Source: Sycobia sp. Sy_11
Lineage: Eukaryota > Arthropoda > Insecta > Hymenoptera > Epichrysomallidae
Length of the DNA stretch: 64,000 bases
Assembly: GCA_018907035.1 (NCBI GenBank)
Contig: JACCIC010000125.1
Span: 62,001-126,000 of the forward strand
Direction of reading: 5' to 3'
Below are positions 1 to 10,000 of this stretch, piece after piece. A model generated the notes under the pieces. That model was not told the DNA's origin and made no database searches. It saw only the letters and a program-made list of their open reading frames with translations. Numbering within the stretch: position 1 is the first letter of the stretch; the number at the start of each line of letters is the position of its first letter. Position numbers and translations under genes: made by a program.

Positions 1-15
1 TTTTTCTAGTGACAA

Positions 16-387
16 ATGAAATCTGTTAAAACAAAAAGGAATATTAATCATTCTAATGGTGAGAAATATAGTGTGTGGAAATATCGAATCCTATCTCTTC
101 TACTTGAACTTGATCTATTGCACGTACTTGATGAGCAAGTCCCTGCAGTAATAGCAAAAGAGTGGAAAAAGTCTGGACACATTGCAAAAGGTGTAATAGT
201 GAATATCTTTAAGATTATTTTCTCGGTTTTGCAAAAACCAATGATACGGCAAAAACAGTTTTGCAGTCTTCATATGGTTTTCCAATATGGCAGAGAAAAT
301 GATCGTATAAGGGATCGCAGATTCTATACGAAAAAAAAAATGAACAGCAATATTCAGGAGATAATAAAACTTGTCAGTTGCACTTAA
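16..387 (+). pseudogene. Copia gag N-terminal remnant
   Basis: The first 60 residues match the start of Copia gag (UBN2/DUF4219 type). They contain NGEKYSVWKYRI followed by LLELDLLHVLDEQVP, the usual recognition stretch. After about residue 60 similarity is lost through frameshifts. The zinc-knuckle half and most of the protease (including a DSGA motif) are missing, so gag is joined to the pre-integrase part by a large internal deletion near 400-460. Confidence 0.8.
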
Positions 388-459
388 AAGAAGTATCCTG
401 AATATTATCAGCAAGGAAGGATTCAAGGTGTTCTGGAGGACGTCTTATGTTGTTCGGAG

Positions 460-1041
460 GTGTCGCAAAATTTACTATCTGTTAGCAACATGCAGAAAGC
501 ACAGATGAGTATTCACTTCAATCCGAATGGGATTGAAGTTACTAAAAATGATAAAATAATTTTTGTCGATAAGCCCATAAATAATTTGATTCCTATAGAA
601 TTCATTATTAATAAATTATATAATAAAAAGTCTCTAATGCTATAAACAGTAATTATAGTAGATGGCATCAAAGACTTGGACATATGGGCAAATCGAAAAT
701 TATTGAAATGAAAAATAGTAAGATGGTCGATGGTATTAAATTAATTAATAATATTCAACTAAATGATTATATGTGTGAAGCTTGTATTTTTGGCAAACAA
801 GCAAGAGTACCTTTTCAGAAAAGAAAAAAATAAAAATCATATAAAAAGACCATGTTTTATTATTCATTTAGACGTTTGCGGACCAATCACTCCTTCGTCA
901 TTAGATGGTAAAAATTATTTTGTATTGTTTGTAGATAAATTTACGCACTACTGCGTTACATATTTAATAGCATTCAAGTCAGATGTATTTTCTGTTTTCA
1001 AGGACTTTATAAAAAAGAAAAAAAAGTCAAACTCATTTTAA
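460..1041 (+). pseudogene. Copia protease tail, pre-integrase and integrase core remnant
   Basis: Residues NLLSVSNMQKA (about 463-500) are the end of the Copia protease domain. Positions 655-835 read, after a frameshift, as the GAG_pre-integrase zinc domain (WHQRLGHMGKSK, then CEACIFGKQARVPF). Positions 840-1040 are the start of the integrase core, with HLDVCGPITPSSLDGKNYF carrying the first catalytic Asp. The core is shortened and ends in a lysine-rich frameshifted tail. Integrase would insert the cDNA; this copy cannot. Confidence 0.85.
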
Positions 1042-1642
1042 TTTAAAAATAATAAATTTATATTGTAATTATGGTGGAAAGTATTTATCGAATGAAATGA
1101 AGGACTATTGCAAATATAATTAAATCAGCTATCATTTAACAGTTCCTCATACTCTATTATTAAATGGAGAAAGAATGATTAGAACAATTACTGAAAAAGT
1201 ACTACCTTGATAAGTGAGATAAACTGAAGGAAGTAATTTGGGGAGAAGCAGTTTTAACTGCTATGTATTTAATAAATTGAACCCTTACTAATGCTTTAAA
1301 ATAGTATAAAATACCATATCAATTATGGCATTGTAAAAATCCTCAAGTAAAATATTTAAAAGTTTTCGATAGTACAATATATGCGAATAATAGAATGAGA
1401 AAAACAAAAAGTAAAATTTTGAAGATAAATCTTGGAAACGTATTTGAGTTGGTTACATTTTAATTTTAATTTTACTATAAAATATGGGATGTAGAATCAG
1501 AAAAATTTATTGTAGCAAGGGATGTGATAGCTGATGAAATAAATTTTTTGAATTCGAGACCAGAAATGAGGCTTGAAGGAATTCTAATAAAAATTCCAAG
1601 AAAACTGATGAACGTAATGTTCGTAACAAATCCGTAGAGCCT

Positions 1643-1951
1643 ATGAAATCTGATAATGGAAAATCAGAAAAATTTCTGGAAGGAATTGTCATAGAAAATT
1701 CCAAGAAAACATCATTATCAGAAAAATTTCTGAAAGACCAATCTGAGAAAAATGAATCAGATAAACAAGATTTGAAAATAGACAGAAATTCAAATGAAAA
1801 TTTGAACAAGTCTAATAAATCTATAATAGAAATAGATAATTGCAATCAGTCAGAATTTCATAATGATAGATATAATACAAAGAAAGTAATTACAAATCTA
1901 AAAGGAGTGATAGAATCAAAAATAGACCACGAATTTCTTATGAGAAAATAA
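1643..1951 (+). pseudogene. Copia integrase-RT linker remnant
   Basis: A 102-residue open stretch rich in Ser, Lys, Asn, Asp and Glu with no fold that I recognise. Its position between the integrase and RT remnants identifies it as the variable low-complexity linker found in Copia polyproteins. Within it, a segment with EKFL is repeated (about residues 7-14 and 27-34). Low complexity rather than selection may have kept it open. Confidence 0.5.
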
Positions 1952-2036
1952 ATTACGTTTTGTATGCACAATCAGTAAATTGTGAAATTCCCAATAACTT
2001 CAATGATATTCAAAATAATATCCATAAAGAAAAATA

Positions 2037-2708
2037 GGAACAAGTAATTAAAGATGAATTAAATTCATATTATTTTAATAAAACTTGGACACTAGTATCA
2101 AAGCCACAAAAAAAAATATTATAGATTGCAAATGGGTATTCGCTATTAAAAATTATGAACATGGAATTCCATTAAAATATAAAGCGCGTCTTGTTGCTCG
2201 TGGTTTCAATAAAAAAATATTTAATTGATTATAACGAGACTTTTGCTCGTGTAGCAAGAATTACAAGCTTTAGATTAATTATAGCATTTACAAATCAATA
2301 TCATTTGCTTATTCACTAAATGGATGTAAAAACTGCATTTTTAAATGGTTCATTGCAGAAAGCAATTTACATGAAAATTCCTGAAGGAATTAAATTTAAA
2401 ACAAATCAAGTTTGTAAATTAAATAGAGCTGTATATGGATTGAAACGAGCAGTAATATGTTGGATTGAAACTTTTGATAAATCATTAATAACAAATGGTT
2501 TTAAAAATTCATTAGTTGATCGTTGCATATATATTTAAATAAAGGAGAAATATTTAAGAATATATATGTTTTACTCTGCGTACAAGATTTAGTAATCGTT
2601 ACAATCGATATTTACACAATGAATAATTTTAATAATTATTTAATGAATCAATTCAAAATGACAGATTTAAAAGAAATTAAACTATGTCATGGAATTAAAA
2701 ATTATTAA
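2037..2708 (+). pseudogene. Copia reverse transcriptase remnant
   Basis: Similarity to the Copia RT (RVT_2) starts near 2040 with a diverged WTLVSKP. The best block is 2320-2538: DVKTAFLNGSL (first catalytic Asp), then IYMKIPEG and VCKLNRAVYGLKRA. The following block (2523-2708) has LCVQDLVIVT where active enzymes have YVDDLVIVT, so the catalytic YVDD aspartate pair is damaged. Several frameshifts separate the blocks. Clearly non-functional. Confidence 0.88.
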
Positions 2709-2729
2709 GATGTAATTACGATGTACATA

Positions 2730-2865
2730 ATGAAATAATGAAATTATGAAATAATGAAACTATGAAATAACGAAATTATAAAATTATGAAATTATGACAT
2801 AATGACATTATAAAATAATGAAATAATGAAATTATGAAATAATAAAAATATGAAATAATGATGTA
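2730..2865 (+). repeat. 8-bp minisatellite inside the Copia element
   Basis: About 17 units of an ATGAAATA/ATGAAATT type octamer run between the RT and RNase H remnants, with single-base variants such as ATGACATA and ATAAAATA. The reading frame is interrupted by many stops, so the array arose after the element died. Confidence 0.85.
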
Positions 2866-3214
2866 CTTATTCTGAATTAGAGATCATATATAAAAACGAT
2901 TTTAAATTAATTTAACACGAGTGATTGTGATGCTGTAAGCACACCACTTCAAAATAATATAAATTATATTAATTTAAATTCAGATAAATACGACGCCCTT
3001 TTCAAAATCTTTTCAGATGCTTGTATGTAATGACTTGTACGCGTCCAGATTTGAGTACAGCAAAACATTTTCTAAGTAGATATTCAAATAAAAATAATAC
3101 AGAACTATGGAAATGCCTAAAAAGAGGTTTAAGATGTTTAAAAGGTTCGATGAATTGAAAATTAACTTATACAAAAGGCAACAGTGAAATTATTTTAAAT
3201 GATTATTTTAAATC

Positions 3215-3680
3215 TTATTAGGGTGGTCATGAAGGTACTGATAGAAAAAATACTACAGACTACTTATTTAAGTTATTTGAAAAAAAAGCACGATTTTCTG
3301 GAATACTAAAAGACAAGCATCTGTAGCAGCTTCTTCAATAGAAGCAAAATATATGACTTAACTTGAAGGTGTTAAAGAAGCATTATGGCTAAAGTCTTTA
3401 ATAAATAGTATAGAAATTAAAATCATGAAACCGATTGTCATTTATGTTATAATGTCATTTATTATATATCGGTTGTATAAGTATAGCGAATAACCCAAGT
3501 AATCATAAGCGATCTAAACATATAGATATTAAATATCAGTTCTCGAGAGAGCAAATAGAGAAAAATGTAATAATATTGAAACATATTTCCACAGGGGAGC
3601 AGATTGCTGATGCACTAACAAAGCCATTGTCAACTGTGAAATTCTTTGAACTCAGAAAAGGAATGAGCATGGAGGAATAA
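3215..3680 (+). pseudogene. Copia RNase H remnant
   Basis: Reads, with stops and frameshifts, as the Copia RNase H: a SSIEAKYM-like stretch near 3338, EALWLKSL near 3380, then NPSNHKRSKHIDIKYQF and GEQIADALTKPL near 3500-3630. The frame ends with GMSMEE and TAA at 3678-3680, about 235 bases before the LTR, a normal spacing. Confidence 0.85.
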
Positions 3681-3913
3681 TAAAATATAATTCATATTGT
3701 TTTCATAAATATATTTTATTGAATAGGTTTTGCTGAGTTTTCCTATTCCTTGCAACAAATGTTGGACCGTGTGTAATTTCCCAGAACAAACGACGAAAAA
3801 ATATAGACTGAAAGGAACTATTGTATATCTAATATTAAGTTTTATTTTATTATATATTTTATATAATTTTATTATATATAATTGTATTTACTCAAGTAAA
3901 TTTTGAGGGGGCG

Positions 3914-4240
3914 TGTTAGATTATTTTAGCCTTCTATAAATAATAAAGCAAAAAATACTTGAAACTAAATATTGGACAGTATCGTAAAGGGATGTAAACA
4001 TATGTGTCCGCTGGGTCTGATTTATTAGTTTATTGACTGACAAATGATTTATGAGTTTATTGTTTAGATGCCTGATGTGTTTTTATAGGTTTTAAATTTC
4101 TCACAAAGCTTGTAGAGTTTTCAATTTCGAGTACTGCAGATAGTCTTGCGTTGTCCTTTCGTTCGAACAGACGTCTTTTCTGTCCTCGTTTGAAATAAAG
4201 TTCATTTTAAAAGTTCATTTCGTGTATCTTTATTTTAACA
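3914..4240 (+). repeat. 3' LTR of the Copia element
   Basis: A 327-bp segment starts TGTTAGA and ends TTTTAACA, so the ends form the TGTTA/TAACA inverted repeat expected of an LTR. It follows a GAGGGGG polypurine tract with a 2-base gap. It contains an AATAAAG polyadenylation signal near 4193. The 5' LTR needed for confirmation is outside the window. Confidence 0.82.
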
Positions 4241-4331
4241 TTCCACCTACTATATTTAATAAAAATTCAATATATACTATATTTTATGATGCTTGGTATA
4301 TCATATCCTTAACAGAAACCATACTTCACTT

Positions 4332-4362
<31 letters not shown>

Positions 4363-5604
4363 TGTAACCTCGAAATCGGATTATTACTTACGGTTCACTT
4401 GCGTGTGTGTGTGGGCTCTTCCACGCTGCTGGTCGTGCACTCCGCTGAAAGGGGACGGGGAACGAACAATGAACCACGCGGGTGATTTTAGCAGATTATT
4501 ACAATATTAACATTTATTATCATTAGCGATCTATTTACACTAACAGTCCGGTACGTACATATGGTACTGGTTGCGGGTTCCGCGACGCTACATCAATTAT
4601 TTATATAATTATGCACTCATTCAACATACACGGGGACAGGGGAAACGGAACGGGACGCTCTCGATACGAAACACGTGGGAACGACGGTATAACATTACAT
4701 ACTATATGCTAACAAACTACTTATACGCGAACGCATTTACGACAGTACAATATTATAAAAAGGTATTACGATACTTATCACTTGGCTACGCGCGATATAT
4801 ACATGTTATTACGGATGAACCGCGAAGCTATATATTCGGTAGATCGCGGCGCGCGTGTGCGGCGGCGGGTCAGGACCTAGCTATACGCACACGTGAATAT
4901 AACAATAAAAGCAAAAGGCTACTTGCCGCCGACGACGATGATGCTGTCGCTGGCGCTCGCTGATGCGGTCGCTGACGTTCGCTGGTGCTGTCGCTGGCGC
5001 TCGCTGATGCTCGCCGGTGTCAGGGCGACCGGACACGCGCTCTCTCTCTCTTGCTCTTGGCTGCTAACTTGCGCCGTTCCGCGTGGCTGCGGCTCGTAGC
5101 CGCTGATGGCGTCGCTGGCTCACGACGGCACACGTATGATAACGCGTACACGCTTCCTCGGAGCTTCCGCTCACGGTCCGGGGCTGATGCGAGGATGTCG
5201 CCGCGTGTCCTCTTCTCGTCGACACCGGTGCGCTCGCACGGAGTTTGCACTAGGGCAAACTTGTAACACGTTACCGCGAAAGACGCAAAAACTGCGGCCT
5301 TAACTCTACGATTCGCAATACGATCGTGAACGGAAAATACCACGGTATTTTAAAGCGGAACGAAATAAAGGTGCGTCGGGGACGAAAAGAAAAAGGTGTA
5401 AATGTAGGAATACGAACGACGAAAGCCAACTCAAGAACGCGAATTGACGAAGGTCAAATCAAGAATGCGAAGTTCGTTCCGAACTTCTTACTTCCTATAG
5501 CGCTTCTAGTGCCCTCGCGGCTCGCGCGTATCGTTTCGCGGACACGCCCGAACACTCGCGGTTTCACACGAGCGCTTTCACCTACAGCCGCCGTTCGGGC
5601 GGTT

Positions 5605-5607
<3 letters not shown>
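4363..5607. mobile_element. GC-rich solo-LTR-like insertion in a (TA)n tract
   Basis: A 1245-bp block starts TGTAACC and ends GGTTACA (perfect 7-bp terminal inverted repeat with TG...CA ends). It is embedded directly in alternating TA on both sides, as expected of insertion at an ATAT-type target. It is far richer in GC than its surroundings. It holds no recognisable protein; the longer open frames are low-complexity by-products of its GC content. A solo LTR of a Gypsy- or BEL-type element fits best; a large MITE is the alternative. Confidence 0.55.

Positions 5608-5641
<34 letters not shown>
5608..5641. repeat. (TA)n microsatellite
   Basis: Uninterrupted alternating TA that forms the right flank of the GC-rich insertion; the left flank at about 4343-4362 is the same repeat. 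Confidence 0.95.
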
Positions 5642-5644
<3 letters not shown>

Positions 5645-6042
5645 ATAGATTAAGCGACTGTCAAAACTACGTGAATCCTCTGTAACGCTAACGTGGCATG
5701 TTCGAGAAACATTTTACCAAATTACTCAAGTAATATTTCTTTTCGCTCAGTGTACCACACACAACTTCATAACTATCAGCTGCAAATTTGTATTTATTTG
5801 ATTGTTCATTTTATTTAATATTAACGTATGAATTGTCCCATTCTTTCTTTTTAGCAATAGTATTAACTCATTTTATAAACTTTTGATTTATTTATGAAGT
5901 TTCTATTAGTTCGTTCTATTTTTTAAAATGTATGTCGTGTAATATATACACTAAATAACTTGTTTATTAATTCAATTGAAAATACACAAATCGATGGGAA
6001 TTATCATTATGTTTTTAAGAATGATTAACATATTTTCTACAA

Positions 6043-6045
<3 letters not shown>
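5642..6045. other. AT-rich spacer, no gene seen
   Basis: Unique-looking AT-rich sequence. No open frame resembles a protein and no repeat family is recognised here. Confidence 0.6.

Positions 6046-6098
<53 letters not shown>
6046..6098. repeat. (TA)n microsatellite
   Basis: About 26 TA units. It is followed directly by TGTGATGCGACAAA, a 14-base sequence also found after a (CA)n tract at 41284, so it probably abuts a fragment of an LTR end. Confidence 0.95.
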
Positions 6099-6101
<3 letters not shown>

Positions 6102-6129
6102 GATGCGACAAATAAATTTTTAATTATAA

Positions 6130-6447
6130 GTTGTACTTATGTCGACTGTTCTGAATTAAATTAATAAATATTTTTATCCGTCTTACAGTCTTTATAATAT
6201 AATATATTATCTAAAACAATGACAGCCAGACTGTCCTTGTTTATATTCACCCCCGAAGAATTTCAAATAAAACTTTACTTTACTACAATAAATTATATTA
6301 TAAATTAAAAATTAAAAATAAAAATAAATTTAATAATAAAATAAAATAAAAGACAACTTGACTATCCCCACGACTTTAAATTTAGATTCACCTTTGGTGT
6401 CCGACGTTTCGAACCGCTACGGTTCATCCTCAGGAACTAAACTCATA
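6130..6447 (-). mobile_element. Penelope-like element (PLE) 3' pseudo-LTR fragment
   Basis: Minus-oriented copy of a family that recurs at 18.5, 27.1, 34.7, 35.4, 44.1 and 55.2-56.3 kb. Shared blocks, in plus-strand order, are GTCGACTGTTCTGAATT, a block ending TAATAAATATTTTTATC, GACTGTCCTTGTTTATA with CACCCCCGAAGAAT, and the hammerhead segment at 6399-6437. Assignment to PLEs rests on the GIY-YIG endonuclease found in the 27-kb copy and on hammerhead motifs, which are known from PLE pseudo-LTRs. No coding part remains here. Confidence 0.8.
6399..6437 (-). ncRNA. Hammerhead ribozyme motif, minimal type I, PLE-associated
   Basis: On the minus strand the order is GTTC, CTGAGGA, TGAACC-GTAGC-GGTTC, GAAAC, GTC, GGAC. 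CTGAGGA fits the conserved CUGANGA box. GAACC/GGUUC forms a 5-bp stem II with a 5-nt loop. GAAA is the second core box and GUC the cleavage triplet. GUUC pairs with GGAC as stem I (one G-U). Stem III is only the palindrome ACGU with no loop, so cleavage would be expected mainly as a dimer, as reported for minimal PLE hammerheads. One unpaired U before stem II is a deviation. This is the best-preserved copy in the window. Confidence 0.7.
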
Positions 6448-6575
6448 ACTAACATAGAATATTGTTTTTATTATTTTAATATTGCTAACATAGAATATTG
6501 TTTTTACTATTAATATTAATAACATAGAATATTTTTTTTTATAATTAATAATACTAACATAGAATATTTTTTTCT
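6448..6575. repeat. Short tandem repeat derived from PLE sequence
   Basis: Four units of about 33-38 bp, each with ACATAGAATATTGTTTTT or a close variant followed by an AT spacer. The same motif (AACATGGAATATTG) occurs once in other PLE copies, so a PLE internal segment has been amplified beside the fragment. Confidence 0.75.
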
Positions 6576-6589
6576 CCATCGCCTATGCG

Positions 6590-7985
6590 ATGCCATCATG
6601 CCCAGAAACACTGCATACGGAACAGAAAACAGACATACTGGTGGACGGTGGAGTTCGCGGATGTTAAAAACACCTGTTTAAAGCTGAGACGGAAAGTTCA
6701 ACGAACCCGAAGTCGAGGCGAAGCGGGACTCGGTTGAGATTCGCGATCAACGATAATAAGAAACGATTTTTTGAACAGTGTTGGAGGCGATGCATTGACG
6801 AAGTGGTTCCGGATCCCTGGTGAAACGGTTACAAAATTGTGATATGCGCACTGAGCGGCGGGGGGCAAGGCCCGTCGGTGTTACGAGGCGCGGAGACGAT
6901 GGAGACGATAGAAACGACGGAAACGACGGATAGTTCAGGACTTTTTCCTATCCATCCAGACAGAATGCACGTGACGAACAAAACGACAGAGACAGATATC
7001 CCTCTCTTCACGCAAGAAGAGCTCCATAGGGATTCGAATGCGTTAGAGCCTAACAAGGCTCCAGATCCTGATCGCATACATAGCGAAGTACTTCGGGTGG
7101 TCACTTTACGCCGCCCGGATATCCTTTTCGACTTGTACACCGGGTGCCTGGTGGTGTGAGTTTTTAACAGTCTGTGAAAGGAGGCTTAATTGGTTCTCAT
7201 TAGCAAGACTAAAAGGTATCCTGATATGCCTTCTTCGTACAGGCCTCTCTGCCTACTTAATACAGTAGGGAAGCTTCTGCAAAGACCAAGACTGCTACAA
7301 GCAATTAAAAACGCTGGAGACCTATCCGAACAACAACACGGATTTAGGAAAAGACGGTCAACAATCGGGGCTGTAGGTGACATGACGAACATTTTTCACT
7401 CGGCGAACAGGGCTGCCATGCGACCAGACCACTGATTTTACTGCTGATCCTGAACGTCCAAAACGCTTTCAACTTCGGGAAATAGATAGAGATACTGGGA
7501 GCGTTAGTGTTTACTTTGAAGGTTGACTCCTACCTTGTGTGCATCATATGAGACTATCTACAGGATCTAGGACTAACGTACGAGATAATACACGGACAGA
7601 AACGGAAATGCGTGGCAGGTGATGGGACGGGTGACTAAATAGATGCCAGACCACGGACTGCAGCTCGCGCTGCAAAAGACCTAGTTATTGCTGCTGACTC
7701 ACAGACGTATAGAGACGGTGGCTCCGATAACGTTAGGGATGGAAAGATTGCAGACCAGGAGTGAAGTCAAGTATTGTGGGATCACCTTGAATAAGAATCT
7801 GAGATTCTCGCCTCGCCTACGAAACATGACAAATAAGGCAGCAGAAAAGGCCAAGGCTTTAAGTAGACTGATGGCCAACACAAGCAGACGTACATAGACT
7901 GTACGAAGAACGTACGTAGACTGCTGATAAGCATCGCCCACTCGGTCTTTTGGATGTCCTTGGCGTCCCTGTAATGCTTTCCTTT
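6590..7985 (+). pseudogene. R1-clade LINE, reverse transcriptase remnant
   Basis: A 5'-truncated non-LTR element. Positions 6620-6830 read in parts as the pre-RT region (TYWWTVEFADVK, then FLNSVGGDAL). Positions 6995-7160 match the start of the RT domain (LFTQEELHRDSNALEPNKAP). Positions 7190-7435 give the core (LISKTK, SYRPLCLLNTVGKLL, LSEQQHGFRKRRSTIGAV). Positions 7688-7897 give the region after the active site (EVKYCGITLNKNLRFS, then KAKALSRLMANTSRR). Frameshifts and stops divide it, and the segment that should carry the FADD box (about 7440-7680) is scrambled. The endonuclease half is absent. There is no rDNA around it, so it is a dispersed R1-like relative. Confidence 0.85.
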
Positions 7986-8025
7986 CATCGCCAAATATAA
8001 TTTAGCGAATAAGTTCGGAATAATT

Positions 8026-8026
<1 letters not shown>

Positions 8027-8064
<38 letters not shown>
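8027..8064. repeat. (CT)n microsatellite
   Basis: About 19 CT units between the R1 remnant and the 3'-truncated Copia element. Confidence 0.95.
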
Positions 8065-8606
8065 TTGCATGCATACGCAGATCCTTATACTCCAACACAT
8101 CCATTTAACGAATTATATTTTAAAAAATCCACTAAAACAAATTATACTTAAATATTTTCAAAAGACTTAACTAGCGTCTCTAGACATTCATCATAATGAA
8201 CTGGTGGCACTCCTTTACTCATTCTTCCTGATGCTATTCTGAACGAGTTTTCTGGATTTTCAACGTACTCTTGATTCTTCCTATTTAGTACCTGTTTCTT
8301 GTTCAAAAATTCCGTTTCTTTAAAAATTATTTCTAACTCTTTCTGACTAATTGCATTTTTGATCTCGGCAATTTCTATTCTCTACTGATCGATTTCTTGT
8401 TGTTTTGAGGTGTCTTCCGACTCCTTCTGAATTTTCTTTTCGGAGTTATTTTTAGTTATATATGCTGGCATTTCTAATTCTATATGATTATCGTTTTGTA
8501 TGAATTTAGTTTTGATGCCTTTAAATTATTTCTGTTCTTTCATTGTATTATCGATGATAAATTCATATAAACCATTTCTTAGCTGTGTAACTGCTAATGT
8601 TTTTTT

Positions 8607-9020
8607 TTATTTACTAATAAAACACGATTTATTATTCAAATTGATATTATATCCTCTTCTTGCCAGAATTTTTGTATGTTGGTTTGAAATAATGTTGCTG
8701 GACAGATATGGCACATAAAGTACATCGGAGACAGTCACCTTATTTATTTTGCCATCTATAATAAAATTTAATTGTCCGTTTCCTTTGCCTTGAACGACTT
8801 CCTTACCTCCGTTAGCTAGGGTAATCTCGTCCCGTATACCAGACGAGACGACTCCATTATTCGTCATATGCCGGGAAGCCCCGGAATCTGCAATCCAGAT
8901 GTTCTTTTTCATTTCTTCGTGCTTCCCTGCACCTTTCGGCACATAGAACAAATCCATCTGTTCATTATGGTTATATTTGTGCTTTCTTTCATGGCTTTCC
9001 ACTATTGATAGTCTGTACAC
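8607..9020 (-). pseudogene. Copia protease domain
   Basis: Open for 137 residues. WIADSGASRHMTNN holds the aspartic protease DSGA active-site motif typical of Copia. It is followed by VLYVPYLSSNIIS, the standard LYVP.L..NLIS signature at the end of the domain. The first 25 residues belong to the gag-protease joint. Although open, it is a fragment of a broken polyprotein. Confidence 0.85.
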
Positions 9021-9345
9021 TTTCTCTTATAATTCCCGGTATTTTTCACCAAAAACATTCGCTGTTACTTTCACCGCTTGTTCAGCTTCTAACTGATCCG
9101 TAAATTCTCTTATAATCTTTCTTTTTTGGAAGGATTATTTGTTCCTCAGAATGGTTTTCTAGAGAGTCACTAATGTATCAGAACTATCGGGTAACCTGCA
9201 CAGTAGCATGGCTACCAAATCAGCATCTTCAAACTTTTCTTACAGTTACAAGCTGATTGATGATTGTCATAAACTCCGTTAAATGTTGCTCCATATTGCT
9301 ACTCTCTGTAAGAGATAATCCAAATAATCTTTTCATATGATAATT

Positions 9346-9663
9346 CTATTTGTCAATGAAAAATTTTCCTTGCAAGTAGTAGTTCCTCTTAAGTACAGTC
9401 CAGGCTCCCTTTGTTGATTTACAATCAAGAATATGGATCAAATATGAGTCTTCTACTAACATGCTTATCATAGCTAGAGCACGATCGTCTTTTTCATTCC
9501 ATTTGCTGTACCTCGTTTGGTCAGTAGTCGCGCAGTCGCTCTCAATAGCGATCCAGACTTTGTCCTTTCTTAAGAACATCCTTATTTTATGCTGCCACAA
9601 ATGATAGTTGTCTCCATTCAACTTCTGCATGGTAAAGCGAACACTTTCATTTCCCGAAACCAT
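9346..9663 (-). pseudogene. Copia gag N-terminal domain
   Basis: Starts at an ATG (MVSGNESVRF) and reads as Copia gag: FTMQKLNGDNYHLWQHKI, then a W.KKDDRALAMI-like block and STKGAWTVLKRNY. It ends at a stop where the dimerising middle part of gag should continue; frameshifts follow. The start is about 95 bases downstream of the PBS, a normal leader length for Copia. Confidence 0.85.
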
Positions 9664-9756
9664 TTTAAGTTACTTTACTCATTTATCTGTTCTATATTAC
9701 TACACTTAACTTTTATTTGATTATTGTATATCATTGCACTTTTAATAACACACACT

Positions 9757-9772
9757 AACTGGGCCCATAACC
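9757..9772 (-). promoter_or_regulatory. Copia-type primer binding site (internal initiator tRNA-Met)
   Basis: The minus strand reads GGTTATGGGCCCAGTT immediately after an LTR-like end CCAACA. This matches, from memory, the PBS of Drosophila copia, which pairs with an internal part of initiator tRNA-Met rather than with its 3' CCA end. It fixes the 5' end of this element's internal region. Confidence 0.8.
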
Positions 9773-10000
9773 TGTTGGAACCTCAAATAAATCTGGGTTA
9801 CTGATTTATTTTCTCGCCTCCCTGCTACACACATCATGCGCGTGCTTCGACCTCTCGCCGGTATCCAATGAAACGTCGGGCAAGCCGGACACATCTTTTT
9901 TGCAATGTACAGATTCCTCACATTTCTGTTACAGATAAATCCGCGCACCATTACAATGGGGTGCGCGCGCGCGTATGTGTGTGTGTGTGTGCTAGAATTT
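9773..10000 (-). repeat. 5' LTR of the minus-strand Copia element (partial, outer end uncertain)
   Basis: Directly next to the PBS. In plus orientation it begins TGTTGGAAC, the complement of a ...CCAACA LTR end, and carries AATAAATC-type signals. No matching ...AACA terminus is seen before or after the GT tract near 9975-9991, so the outer boundary is a guess and the LTR may be truncated. Confidence 0.5.

Larger units (their letters stand above)
1..4240 (+). mobile_element. Copia (Ty1-type) retrotransposon, decayed, 5' LTR outside window
   Basis: Domains run in Copia order on the plus strand: gag (16-387), protease-tail/pre-integrase and integrase (460-1040), a Ser/Asn/Lys-rich linker (1643-1951), reverse transcriptase (about 2040-2705) and RNase H (about 3215-3680). 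A G-rich polypurine tract (3905-3911) and a 3' LTR (3914-4240) follow. Frameshifts and stops break every domain, so the element is dead. The gag ATG is only 16 bases from the window edge, so the 5' LTR should lie just to the left. It is upstream of the first visible IWS1 exon and is probably intronic, although that upstream exon is not in view. Confidence 0.9.
8160..9772 (-). mobile_element. Copia retrotransposon, 3'-truncated, integrase deleted
   Basis: Minus-strand Copia. It runs from PBS (9757-9772) through gag (9663-9346), a decayed zinc-knuckle stretch, and protease (9020-8607) to a linker whose end reads NSFRIASGRMSKGVPP (about 8180-8250). That linker normally follows integrase, so integrase has been deleted near 8500-8600. 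RT, RNase H and the 3' LTR are missing; the element stops near the (CT)n tract. It is a different Copia family from the one at 1-4240. Confidence 0.85.

Noticed and set aside
4571..5685. Overlapping open frames in the GC-rich block
   Set aside because: Several frames on both strands are open at once because of high GC; none resembles a protein.
6590..7985. True R1 element in rDNA
   Set aside because: No 28S rRNA sequence flanks it and its flanks are a PLE fragment and a microsatellite.
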